Source of the DNA: Prosthecomicrobium sp. N25
GTDB lineage: Bacteria > Pseudomonadota > Alphaproteobacteria > Rhizobiales > Ancalomicrobiaceae
NCBI RefSeq assembly: GCF_037203705.1
Contig: NZ_JBBCAT010000005.1
Location: 186,001 to 250,000, forward strand
Reading direction: 5' to 3'
DNA: 64,000 nucleotides
The notes under the pieces were generated by a model, which was not told the origin of the DNA, did not search any database, and saw only the letters and a program-made list of their open reading frames with translations. Shown in pieces: positions 41,736 to 51,009 of this stretch. The position numbers and the translations under genes were made by a program. Numbering within the stretch: the first letter of the stretch is position 1; every line of letters begins with the position of its first letter.

Positions 41736-43916
41736 TCATTCGAGACGCACCCTGACCGTGGCGGTCGCCCCCTTGGCGTCGATGACGGAGACTTGCGCGA
41801 AGCCCGCTCCGTCCGGCTGCCAGAAGGCTGTGCGGCGGGTGTCCGGCGTGCCGACCGGGACGCCGTTGACGAGCCAGACGAGCGGCGGGGCGCCGCCGAG
41901 GGCCTTCAGGGCGAGCGGACCCGCGCTCTCGCGGCCGAAGCGCACGAGGCCGAGGTCGATGCGGGCGCCGTCGGGCGGGTAGGAGATCGAGAGCGCGGCC
42001 TGGGACGTAGCGGCGACCGTCTTGGGGATGTCCTTGCGGGTGTGGCGGAGCGGCGGCGGCAGGGTCGCGGTGGTGGCGGTCAGGACGTCGCGCGGCGGCG
42101 GGATTGCCTCCGGCGGCGTGCCGATGCGCGAGAAGGCGTCGAACAGGATCGGGGCGGCGACCAGCCGGCCGACGAGACCGGAGACGGGCGCGCCGTCCGG
42201 GCGGCCGGCCCAGACCGCGACGGTCCAGCGGCGGTCGAAGCCGACCGCCCAGGCGTCGCGGTAGCCGTAGGAGGTGCCGGTCTTGAAGGCCAGCACGCCC
42301 GGGCTGGCGTTCATGGGCGGCGGCGTGCCCTTCAGGATGTCGGCGACGTACCAGGCGGAGACCGGATCGACGAAGGCCGTGGCGTCGGCGTGCGGCCGTG
42401 CGGCGCCCGCGCGCCAGACGAGCGGCACCGTGTCGCCGCCGCGCGCGAAGGCGCCGTAGAGGCGCGCCAGGTCGACCAGGCGCACGCCGAGGCCGCCGAG
42501 CCCGATGGCGAGGCCGGGCGGGGCGTCCTTCGGCATCTCGATGGCCGAGCCCGCGGCCTTGAGGCGAGCCACCAGCCGGGCCGGCCCGACCGCGTCGAGA
42601 AGCTCGACGGCCGGGACGTTCAGCGAATTCTGCAGGGCGCGGCGGGCCGTGACGGTGCCGTGGAAGGACTGGTCGAAATTCTCCGGGGCCCAGGCGCCGT
42701 AGCGGGCCGGGCGGTCCTCCAGGATCGTCTCGGGATGCGCGATGCCGTTCTCGAAGGCGAGGGCGTAGATAAAGGGCTTCAGGGCGGAGCCGGGGGAGCG
42801 GAACGCACGGGCGAGGTCGACGGCCCCGGCGCGCTCGGCGTCGAAGTAGTCGGCCCCGCCGACATGGGCGGCGACCTCGCCGGTGGCGTTGTCGACGACC
42901 AGGATCGCCATCGACACCTTGGGCCCGAGCACGCGCAGCCGCGCCTGGGCGAGCGCCTCCAGGCGGCGCTGCAGGCGGCCGTCGAGGGTGGTGCGGTGGA
43001 TCTTCTCGGACGGCCGCTCGGCGACCAGCTCCTCCGAGAGATGCGGGGCGACGACGGGGAAGGGGAGCCGGCCGGTCGGCACCGGTTCGGCCTTCGCCTC
43101 GGCGACCTCGCGGTCGGTCAGAAGGCCCTTGCCGCGGGCGCGGTCGAGGACGCGGTCGCGGGCGCGGCGGGCGAGATCGGGGCGGCGGTCGGGGCGGCGG
43201 ACCTCGGGGGATTGCGGCAGCGCCACCAGGAGGGCGGCCTCCGCGTGGGTGAGCCGGCGGGGCTCCTTGCCGAAATAGGCGAAGCTCGCGGCGCGGACGC
43301 CCTCGATGTTGCCGCCCTGGGGCGCGAGGCGGAGATAGAGGGCGAGGATCTCGTCCTTCGTGAAGCGGTGCTCCAGTTCGAGGGCGCGGGCGACCTGGCG
43401 GAGCTTGGCGGCGAGCGTGCGTTCCTCGCGCGGCTCGATCAGGCGGGCGACCTGCATGGTGATGGTCGAGGCGCCCGAGACGACCCGGCGGTGAAGGACC
43501 AGCTGGCCGGCCGCCCGCGCCATGGCGCGCAGGTCGACGCCGCCGTGCTCGCGGAAGCGCTCGTCCTCGTAGGCGAAGAGCATGGCGAGGTAGGCGGGGT
43601 CGACGTCGGCCGGCTCCAGGGGCAGGCGCCAGCGGCCGTCCTCGGTGGTGAAGGGGCGGAGCAGATTGCCGTCGCGGTCGACCACGATGGTGGAGCGGAG
43701 CTCGGCCGGAGCGAGGTCGAGCGGCCCGAGGGAGGCCATGTAGTCGATCGCGCCCCTGGCGAGCCCGGCCGCCAGCGGGATCGCCACGAGGGCGAGGCCG
43801 AGCACGGCGGGCAGGAGGCGGCGGAGCGCCGAGGGACGGACGGCGGCGGGCGGGCGATCGGCCCGGCCGACCGGTCCTGGGCGGGTCTCCGCAGCCGGGA
43901 TCGCGTCGAGGGTCAT
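41736..43916 (-). CDS. pbpC: Penicillin-binding protein 1C
   Basis: 726 residues. After a cytoplasmic Pro-rich tail and one membrane anchor (LLPAVLGLALVAIPLAAGL) comes the GT51 glycosyltransferase domain with YEDERFREHGGVD and SGASTITMQVARL, then the transpeptidase with SALK (SPGSALKPFIYAL), SLN and KTGTSYGYRDAW, and a C-terminal BiPBP_C domain. It polymerises and crosslinks peptidoglycan in the periplasm. As in many proteobacteria it lies directly downstream of an alpha-2-macroglobulin gene (66-base gap), with which it is thought to form a repair and defence pair. Confidence 0.94.
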   Translation of the reverse strand: MTLDAIPAAETRPGPVGRADRPPAAVRPSALRRLLPAVLGLALVAIPLAAGLARGAIDYMASLGPLDLAPAELRSTIVVDRDGNLLRPFTTEDGRWRLPLEPADVDPAYLAMLFAYEDERFREHGGVDLRAMARAAGQLVLHRRVVSGASTITMQVARLIEPREERTLAAKLRQVARALELEHRFTKDEILALYLRLAPQGGNIEGVRAASFAYFGKEPRRLTHAEAALLVALPQSPEVRRPDRRPDLARRARDRVLDRARGKGLLTDREVAEAKAEPVPTGRLPFPVVAPHLSEELVAERPSEKIHRTTLDGRLQRRLEALAQARLRVLGPKVSMAILVVDNATGEVAAHVGGADYFDAERAGAVDLARAFRSPGSALKPFIYALAFENGIAHPETILEDRPARYGAWAPENFDQSFHGTVTARRALQNSLNVPAVELLDAVGPARLVARLKAAGSAIEMPKDAPPGLAIGLGGLGVRLVDLARLYGAFARGGDTVPLVWRAGAARPHADATAFVDPVSAWYVADILKGTPPPMNASPGVLAFKTGTSYGYRDAWAVGFDRRWTVAVWAGRPDGAPVSGLVGRLVAAPILFDAFSRIGTPPEAIPPPRDVLTATTATLPPPLRHTRKDIPKTVAATSQAALSISYPPDGARIDLGLVRFGRESAGPLALKALGGAPPLVWLVNGVPVGTPDTRRTAFWQPDGAGFAQVSVIDAKGATATVRVRLE

Positions 43917-43982
43917 GGCGGGCGGCTCCTGCCGGGGCCTCCAGGGTCCGGAGCGGTCCGGGCCCGCGGGCCCCGGCCCGGC

Positions 43983-46900
43983 TCACTTCTTGGGCGTCAC
44001 CTCCACGGTGCCGAAGGCGGTGCGGCCGAAGCGCTCGGGGCGGTACATGTCCTCGGCGGTCGCCGGGGGATGGATGTAGGTCCCCGGGGCGACGGCGCGG
44101 ACGATGTAGGCGACGTGGAAGAAGGCCTTCTGGCTGGAGGTGCGGTCGAAGGCGGCGACGAAGCGGTCGTCACGGTACTCGGTGTGAGTCGGTTCGACCG
44201 AACCCTCGAGCCAGTCGAAGCCCTCGGTCTCGCTGCCCGCGACGAGCTTCGGGTTGTCGATCTCGAACCCCGCCGGCAGGTTGTCGACGACCAGCAGGTT
44301 GGCCTCCTGGGCCTTGTCCTCGGTGATCTTCAGCACGACCACCAGGCGGTCGGTCTGGCGGACCTTCGAGGGATCGACCTTCTCGCCGTCGAGCTTGTGG
44401 TAGGTGCGCTCCACCACGTAGCCGTTGGAGGCCGCCGGGTCGGGCACGATCGGGTGGCCCGAGGCGGTGACGATGAGCTGGGCGGGCACGTTGGAGGTGT
44501 TGACGACGGTCACCGGGTTCGCCTCAAGGGCGAGGCCCTTGAAGGTGCGGTAGTAGGCGCCGGTCTGGGCGGTGCCGTTGACGGAGAGCGAGAAGCGCTC
44601 GGCGTCCTTCAGCATGGCGTGAGCGGCGACCACCATCCAGGCGTTCTCCTGGGTGGAGGTGTAGACGCGCCCCGAGCGGACCTCCTCGACGATCGCGGAG
44701 GCGCGCTGGAAGCTCGCCAGGCCGTAGCCGGATTCCGCCATCATGGCGATGACGCCGGCGCCGTCGCGCAGCGTCGAGCCGTAGTCCATCCGGTAGGCCC
44801 GTTCGGCGCGGATCTCGGCGAGGCGGTCCATGGCGGACAGGAAGATCGGCTGCGCCCGGCCGCGGTCGCCCAGCATGGCGAGGGCGGCGCCGAGCTGGGC
44901 GCGGGCGAGCGGGGTCGTGAACTGCGACAGCTTCTGGTCCGCCATGTAGCGCAGGTCGCCGATCACGGGCCGGCCGTTGCGGGCCAGCACATAGGCCGCG
45001 TAGGCGATCTGGGCCGAGGTGGAGCCCGAGGGATCCGGGGCGTTGGCGAGGTAGTTGCGGAGCCGGTCGAGGGCGAGGTCGAAGCCGACCTTCGGAACCT
45101 CGAAGCCGCGCTCGCGGGCCCGCGTCAGGAAGTCGGTCACGAAGGCGTCGAGCCAGACGTCGTCGCCGCCGACGGACCAGAGGCCGAAGGAGCCGGTGGA
45201 GTCCTGGCGGCTCAGAACCTTGTCGATGGCGTCGCGGATCCGCTTGTCGATGGCCTCGTCGAGGGCGAGGTGCTCCTCGCGGGCGAGGCGGTTGACGTAG
45301 AGCAGCGGCATGGCGCGGCTGACGATCTGCTCGGAGCAGCCGTAGGGGTAGCGGTCGAGTTGCTTCAGGAGCGACGGCACGTCGAAGGCGCCGATCGGGG
45401 CGACCGTCATCGACACGACGCCGGTGCCGGCGACGAAGTCCGACAGGATGTCGGCGCCGAGCGTGATCGAGCCGTTCTGGGCCAGCGGCCGGACGGTCCG
45501 GCGGTAGACGGCGGGGGTCGCGGGCTGAACCTTGAGGACGAGGGATTGAGTGAGATCAAGGCCCTGGCCGGAGAACCTCACGTCGATCACGGCGGTGCCG
45601 ACGCCCGCAGCCGTGACCGGGATGGTCAGCTCGCCGCGCCCGCCCCTGGCCAGGCGGAGCGTCGAGCGCAGGCTGTCGGCGGGAAGCACGACGGGGCCGT
45701 GGATGTCGAGGTCGACGGTGTAGTCGCCCGCCGGGCCCTCGACGTTGTCGACGGCCATGTGGAAGCGCGACCGGTCGCCGAGGGCGAGGAAGCGCGGCAG
45801 GGTCGCCTGGACCACGATGGGGTCGCGGACGATCACGTCCTTCTCGGCGTGGCCGACGCGGCCGGCCGACCAGGCGACGGCCATGACGCGGACGGTGCCG
45901 TTGAAGGTCGGCAGGTCGAACACGACCGTGGCGGTGCCGTCCGGCGCCACCTTGACGACGCCGGAGTAGCGGGCGAGCGGGGCCTCGCGCGGGGTCGGGG
46001 CCTCGTTGTTCGGGCCGGCGTCGCCGCCGGTCCGGATGGTGCCGCGCGTGCCCTGCATGCCGTCGATCAGGTATCCGTAGAGGTCGCGGACCTCGGTGCC
46101 GAGCTGGCGCTGGCCGAAGTAGTGCTTCTCAGGGTCGGGGGTCTCGTAGCCGGTCAGGTTGAGGATGCCGACGTCGACGGCGGAGACCACCACGTTGGCG
46201 CTCTCGCCGGGCGCCAGCCCGGCGAGGCGGACGGGGATGGTCATGGGTCCGCGCGGACGCATCTGCGCCTCGACGCCGAGGTCGAGCGCGATGCGGCGCT
46301 GGGCGGCGTCGACCGAGAACCAGGAGACGCCCAGGGCGCGCCCGGGCATGCGGTGGGCGGCCACGTCGAGCGGCCGGTGCGCGAAGGCGACCACGTAGGC
46401 GCCCGCGCCCCATTTCGGGGAGGCCGGGATCGCCACCGTCGTGCCGGCGGGGTCGACGTCGACGACGCGGCTCTCCTCGACGCGGTCGGAGACGACGAGG
46501 ACCGTCGCCTTACCGGCGAAGCGGGGCGTCAGGCGAACCTTGACGTCCTCGCCCGCCCTGTAGGCGGTCTTGTCCAGGCGGACGTCGAGGACGTCCGGCG
46601 TGTCGGCCTTCTCGGCGCCGCCCCAGCCGACCGAGAAGGTCACCGAGGTGCGGGCGCCCGAGGGCTCGCGCAGATCGAGCCGGTAGGTGCCCCAGTCGAC
46701 CGGGAGGGCGAGCCGGCCGGGGTCGCTCGAGCCGATGTCGAGGCGGCCGTCGAGCAGGCGGGTGGTGGAGGTGATCTTCTCGTAGTCCCACTTGCCTTCC
46801 GACCGGTACCACTGGTAGCGGCGGACGACGCGGGAGAGTTCCCAGGCGACGCCCTGGCGGGCGCGGCGCTCGCCGTCGGCGGTCGCGAAGGCGACGTCGA

Positions 46901-49187
46901 ACTCGGCGGTGGAGCCGGCGTTCAGGTCGCCGTCGCCGAAGCGCTTCCTGACCGCGATGACGTTGCCGGTCGGCAGGATCGGCAGCGTGACCGAGCGGGC
47001 GACCGCGCGGCCGCCGGTCTCGGAGACGCGGAGCGTGATCTTGGCCTCGACGGGGCGGGAGGTCGTGTATTCGGGGATCGTGACGGAGACGCGGGCGTTG
47101 CCCTTCTCGTCGGTCGTCGAGGTCTCCTCGATCTCCTGGTTGATGGCCTCGAAGGTGTCGTCGTCGAGCCCGATGGTCCAGGCCTCGAAGCCGGGCACGG
47201 TCGTCTTCGGCGCGATGTCGAGCTTGATCTCGCCCGTGACGTCGAGCTCGGCGCCGGGCGCGCCGTAGAGGAAGCGGGCGTTGACGTCGATCTCGGCGGG
47301 GGCACCGGCGCGCAGCCGCTCGGCGGCCGGCTTCAGCGTGACGTCCAGGCGCTCGGGGACGTAGTCCTCCAGGAGGAACGTGACTTCGCCGATGGCGGGC
47401 CACTTGGGGTCGGCGAAGGCCTCCACGGTCCAGGTGCCGCGCGGCAGGTCGGTGAGGAGCGGCAGCGACCAGGCGCGGCCGCCGTCGCCCTGGTCCTCGA
47501 CCACGGCGCGGCGGTACTCGACGCCGTCCGGCCGCTTCGCGACGAGGGTGACGGGCACGCCGCCGGCGGCCTGGCCCTTGGTGTCGCGCAGGAGGGCGGT
47601 GACGTAGACGGTCTCGCCGGAGCGATAGACGCCGCGCTCGGTGAACACGAAGGCGTCGAGGCCGGCCGGCGCGGTGCGCCCGGCGACGCCCCGGTCGGTC
47701 AGGTCGAAGGCCTGCCCGACGAGGTCGAGGAAGCCGTAGTCGCCCTTGCCGTCGACGGCCACCACGATGCCCGGGGCCATGCCGCCGGTACCGCGGGTGA
47801 GGCCGGGGTCGAAGGCGGCCATGCCCTTGGCGTCGGTTTTCAGGGTGGCCAGAATCTCGTTGTTCTTGGCGAGGAGGCGCAGTTCGACGCCGGGCATCGG
47901 CTCGGCGGAGGCGAGGGAGCGGACCAGGACCGTGACCCCGTCGCCCGACAGCGCGGTGAGGCCGAGGTCGGAGACGATGAACCACTGGGTGGCGCGGTTC
48001 TCGTAGTCGTCGAGGTTGGACCCTTGCGCCTTGGCGGTCAGGATGTAGACGCCGGCCTCCAGCTTGCCGACCGCCTCGAGGACCGGAAACGCGGTGGTGA
48101 CGTCCTTGTTGAGCTCGGTCTTCACGTCCATCGAGCCAGACCAGACCTTGACGCCCTTCTCGTCGGCGATCTTGCCGGTCTGGTAGGCGTCGAGGTCGGA
48201 CATGAACTCCTCGCCGCGGACCGTGGGGCCGAGGCTCCGGTCGCCGATGCGGAGGAGCTCCAGGTCGACCGCCTTGGTGTTCACCGTAACGACGGGCAGG
48301 CCCTCCTGGCCGGTGCGGGGCAGGACGTAGTTGCGGCCGGTGAAGCGGACCTGCGGGGAGCGGTCCTGCACGTAGGTGTCGTAGTCGACGGGCTTCAGCA
48401 GCTCCTCGCCGACCGCGGAGGGCAGGCCGGCACGGATGACGATGCCGTAGCGTTTGCCGTGCTCCAGGCCTTCTACGCAGAGCTGGTAGCCGTCGACGGT
48501 GATGCCCGGATTGGGGATGCCGGAGACGGTCACGTAGGGCGACCAGTCGACCTTGCCGCGGGCGAGTTCCTCGGTGAACTGGAAGCAGGCGCGCGGCAGG
48601 GCGGCGTTGTTGTCGACCGTCGCCTCGCTGAAGCGGAAGCCGTATTTCTCGCGCAGGTCCGTGTAGCGGGCGCGGATGTCGGCCACCTCGGCGAGCTTCA
48701 GGCTCTCCCGGTAGGCGTCGAGCGAGGCGCGCCAGTAGCTGCGGTTGGCCTGCACGAAGCCGAGCGTGGCGAGGGCGGTGGCCTCGTCGGCGCGGCCGGA
48801 GGCGCGCTGGTAGGCCATGTAGGCCGCGGCGGCGGCGTCGCTCTTCAGCTGGTAGGCGTCCGAATAGTTCTGCCGGAAGGCGTTGGCGGCGGCGCGGGCG
48901 TAACGGTTCCACAGGGTCCAGTCGCGCGGCTCCAGCGAGATCGCCTTGCCCCAGAGGTCGAGTGCCTGGTCCCAGTCGTTGCGGGCCGCGGCCGCGTCGC
49001 CGGTGCGCTTCAGCTGGTCGGCGGGGAGCGCGGGACGGGGCAGGGCCTTCAGGCGCCCTTCGAGCCGGACGCCGTCGCTCGCCAGGCTCTCGTCCGCGAA
49101 GCTCTTCTGGGGGGTCTGCGCCTGGGCGGGCGGCGTGCCGAAAAGGACGAGGGCGGCAACGGCGGCGGCGCGCAGGAACCGGATCAT
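43983..49187 (-). CDS. yfhM: Bacterial alpha-2-macroglobulin (YfhM-like)
   Basis: 1734 residues from the second ATG (49187), because GGGAG lies 6 bases before it and directly abuts the first ATG. Signal peptide MIRFLRAAAVAALVLFGTPPAQA without a lipobox Cys, then an Ala-rich helical domain, repeated MG domains and the thioester motif YGCSEQ with Cys near residue 1284. It is therefore a thioester-type macroglobulin that can trap proteases covalently. The absence of a lipobox is worth noting, because the E. coli counterpart is a lipoprotein. Partner of pbpC immediately downstream. Confidence 0.92.
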   Translation of the reverse strand: MIRFLRAAAVAALVLFGTPPAQAQTPQKSFADESLASDGVRLEGRLKALPRPALPADQLKRTGDAAAARNDWDQALDLWGKAISLEPRDWTLWNRYARAAANAFRQNYSDAYQLKSDAAAAAYMAYQRASGRADEATALATLGFVQANRSYWRASLDAYRESLKLAEVADIRARYTDLREKYGFRFSEATVDNNAALPRACFQFTEELARGKVDWSPYVTVSGIPNPGITVDGYQLCVEGLEHGKRYGIVIRAGLPSAVGEELLKPVDYDTYVQDRSPQVRFTGRNYVLPRTGQEGLPVVTVNTKAVDLELLRIGDRSLGPTVRGEEFMSDLDAYQTGKIADEKGVKVWSGSMDVKTELNKDVTTAFPVLEAVGKLEAGVYILTAKAQGSNLDDYENRATQWFIVSDLGLTALSGDGVTVLVRSLASAEPMPGVELRLLAKNNEILATLKTDAKGMAAFDPGLTRGTGGMAPGIVVAVDGKGDYGFLDLVGQAFDLTDRGVAGRTAPAGLDAFVFTERGVYRSGETVYVTALLRDTKGQAAGGVPVTLVAKRPDGVEYRRAVVEDQGDGGRAWSLPLLTDLPRGTWTVEAFADPKWPAIGEVTFLLEDYVPERLDVTLKPAAERLRAGAPAEIDVNARFLYGAPGAELDVTGEIKLDIAPKTTVPGFEAWTIGLDDDTFEAINQEIEETSTTDEKGNARVSVTIPEYTTSRPVEAKITLRVSETGGRAVARSVTLPILPTGNVIAVRKRFGDGDLNAGSTAEFDVAFATADGERRARQGVAWELSRVVRRYQWYRSEGKWDYEKITSTTRLLDGRLDIGSSDPGRLALPVDWGTYRLDLREPSGARTSVTFSVGWGGAEKADTPDVLDVRLDKTAYRAGEDVKVRLTPRFAGKATVLVVSDRVEESRVVDVDPAGTTVAIPASPKWGAGAYVVAFAHRPLDVAAHRMPGRALGVSWFSVDAAQRRIALDLGVEAQMRPRGPMTIPVRLAGLAPGESANVVVSAVDVGILNLTGYETPDPEKHYFGQRQLGTEVRDLYGYLIDGMQGTRGTIRTGGDAGPNNEAPTPREAPLARYSGVVKVAPDGTATVVFDLPTFNGTVRVMAVAWSAGRVGHAEKDVIVRDPIVVQATLPRFLALGDRSRFHMAVDNVEGPAGDYTVDLDIHGPVVLPADSLRSTLRLARGGRGELTIPVTAAGVGTAVIDVRFSGQGLDLTQSLVLKVQPATPAVYRRTVRPLAQNGSITLGADILSDFVAGTGVVSMTVAPIGAFDVPSLLKQLDRYPYGCSEQIVSRAMPLLYVNRLAREEHLALDEAIDKRIRDAIDKVLSRQDSTGSFGLWSVGGDDVWLDAFVTDFLTRARERGFEVPKVGFDLALDRLRNYLANAPDPSGSTSAQIAYAAYVLARNGRPVIGDLRYMADQKLSQFTTPLARAQLGAALAMLGDRGRAQPIFLSAMDRLAEIRAERAYRMDYGSTLRDGAGVIAMMAESGYGLASFQRASAIVEEVRSGRVYTSTQENAWMVVAAHAMLKDAERFSLSVNGTAQTGAYYRTFKGLALEANPVTVVNTSNVPAQLIVTASGHPIVPDPAASNGYVVERTYHKLDGEKVDPSKVRQTDRLVVVLKITEDKAQEANLLVVDNLPAGFEIDNPKLVAGSETEGFDWLEGSVEPTHTEYRDDRFVAAFDRTSSQKAFFHVAYIVRAVAPGTYIHPPATAEDMYRPERFGRTAFGTVEVTPKK

Positions 49188-49424
49188 ATGCATCTCCCAG
49201 AAAACGGCCCGACAGGATTAGGCTGCGATTGTTTCGCGCCGATTTCGTAGGGCTGACCGATCGGAAGCCGGGACTTCGGCGAGCTTGGGGCAATCGGCGG
49301 CGTCGAGACCAATCCGGTTCAGTACGGATGCCGAAAGCGGGGGCTGCCCCGCCCCTGCCGGACTCGACGAACCTGCATCCCTGGTGCAACACTTCCCCCG
49401 GGTGCGCCAGGAGTCCTCACGTCC

Positions 49425-50843
49425 ATGTCTCTTCTCCTCCGGGCAGGGGCCACTGCCGCCGTCTTCGCGCTTTGCGCCACCGCAGCCTTCGCCCAGGTGC
49501 CCCCGCCGCCGCCGCCCTCGCCAGCTCCGAACCCGCTCATCGCGCCGGCGCAGGTCGCCTGGGACGCGCTGCCGCCGGAAACCCGCAAGGCGATCCAGGA
49601 CGACCTCGTCTGGACGTCGACCTACCAGGGCACCCTGGACGGGACCTTCGGCAAGGGCACCTTCGACGCGATTCTCGCCTTCGAGCTGAAGGCCCGGCTG
49701 AAGCCGGACGGTGTCCTGGAGGAACGGGAGCGGGCCGCACTCGCCCAGGAGGCCGACAAGCTGCGCAAGCTCGTCGGCTGGCAGGTGGTGACGGATGGGC
49801 GCACGGGCGTGAAGCTCGGGCTGCCGGTCAAGGCCTTCGACCTGCCGCCGGCCGGGCAGGGGCGCGGCACCGTCTGGGCGCGCAAGGGCGGCGCCTTCAC
49901 GCTGGCGACCGACCGCATCGCCGAACTCGACCTCAAGACGGTGTTCGACCAGCTCAAGGCCGACCAGCTCGGCCGCAAGGTCACCTATTCGGTGCTGCGC
50001 CCGAGCTTCCTGGTGGTCGCCGGCGAGATCGGGGCGGCCAAGAAGTTCTACACCCGCTACGGCCAGGCGGCGTCCGGCCTCGTCGGCTACACCTACACGT
50101 ACGACAAGACGGTGCCCGACGCCGACCGGATGGCGGTCGCGATCGCCAACAGCTTCGATCCGGGCGCCTCCGCGGCCGCGCCCCAGCCGCCCGTGGCCGG
50201 CGGCGGGCCGACAGGGCCGGCAGCCGTGCCGCCCGAGCCCGCCAAGCCGCAGAGCCTGGCGGCGAGCGGCCTCGTGGTCGCGCCGGGGCGGGTGCTGACG
50301 GTCGCGCGCGCGGCGGACGGCTGCACGGCCGTGACCGTCAGGGGGCGGCCGGCGCGGGTCGCGCGGATCGACAAGGAGGCCGGGCTGGCGCTCCTGGACG
50401 GCGAGGCGCCCTCGGCCGCCGCGGTCCCGTTCCGGGCCTCGGCACCGGGCATCGCCGACATGCTGCTCGTGCTCGCGCAGACCGAACGGGCGAGCGGCGG
50501 CGGGCTCGTGGTGGCGCCGGGCGAAGCCGTCCCGGCGCGGGAGGGCGGCCGGGCGGCGTTCCGCGTCATGACGCCGCTGCAGCCCGGCGGGGTCGGGGCC
50601 ACGGTAGTCGACCGATCCGGGGCGGTGGCGGGCTTCGTCTTCGCCGCCGCGCAGGAGACCCGGCGCGTCGCCGGCATCGTGCCGGAGGCGTCCCACGAGG
50701 TGGTCTCGGCCGCCGTCGCGGCGCAGTTCCTGGCCGCGTCGGGCGTGCCGGTTTCGGCCGCGGGCGGTGCGGGCACCAAGACGGCCGGCGAGATCGCGAC
50801 GGCCCTCAAGGGTGCAGTCGTCCAGGTGGTCTGCAGCCGCTGA
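49425..50843 (+). CDS. Periplasmic protein: peptidoglycan-binding-like domain plus serine pseudoprotease
   Basis: 472 residues. Signal peptide, a Pro-rich linker (QVPPPPPPSPAPNP), then a PGB-like helix bundle (AIQDDLVWTSTYQGTLDGTFG) and a middle domain to residue ~245. The C-terminal half looks like a trypsin-type fold, but the catalytic segments have changed: the usual LTNAHVV is LTVARAADGC, the DLALL Asp is Gly (AGLALLDGE), and the GNSGGP region reads QPGGVGATVVD. All three triad residues appear lost, so it is probably a non-enzymatic binding protein. It is divergent from the macroglobulin gene. Confidence 0.7.
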   Translation: MSLLLRAGATAAVFALCATAAFAQVPPPPPPSPAPNPLIAPAQVAWDALPPETRKAIQDDLVWTSTYQGTLDGTFGKGTFDAILAFELKARLKPDGVLEERERAALAQEADKLRKLVGWQVVTDGRTGVKLGLPVKAFDLPPAGQGRGTVWARKGGAFTLATDRIAELDLKTVFDQLKADQLGRKVTYSVLRPSFLVVAGEIGAAKKFYTRYGQAASGLVGYTYTYDKTVPDADRMAVAIANSFDPGASAAAPQPPVAGGGPTGPAAVPPEPAKPQSLAASGLVVAPGRVLTVARAADGCTAVTVRGRPARVARIDKEAGLALLDGEAPSAAAVPFRASAPGIADMLLVLAQTERASGGGLVVAPGEAVPAREGGRAAFRVMTPLQPGGVGATVVDRSGAVAGFVFAAAQETRRVAGIVPEASHEVVSAAVAAQFLAASGVPVSAAGGAGTKTAGEIATALKGAVVQVVCSR

Positions 50844-51009
50844 GGCGGGGCGGCCTCGTCAATTCGGCGGAGGCAGGGCGCGCTCCGGGAACCGGGCAGC
50901 TCCGCGTGCATTCGGGTTGCCAACGGCGCGTCCGCGTCGGACAAATCGGCGGCGGCACGCGCGATCCGCGCGTGGCCGCCGTCCCGACCTCGATCCCCGG
51001 CGTCCGTTC

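Noticed and set aside
41709-49250. A 2513-codon open frame on the plus strand
   Set aside because: It lies antisense to pbpC and the alpha-2-macroglobulin gene, is made of Gly/Ala/Asp/Val-rich low-complexity sequence, and reflects GC-rich codon use of the real genes.
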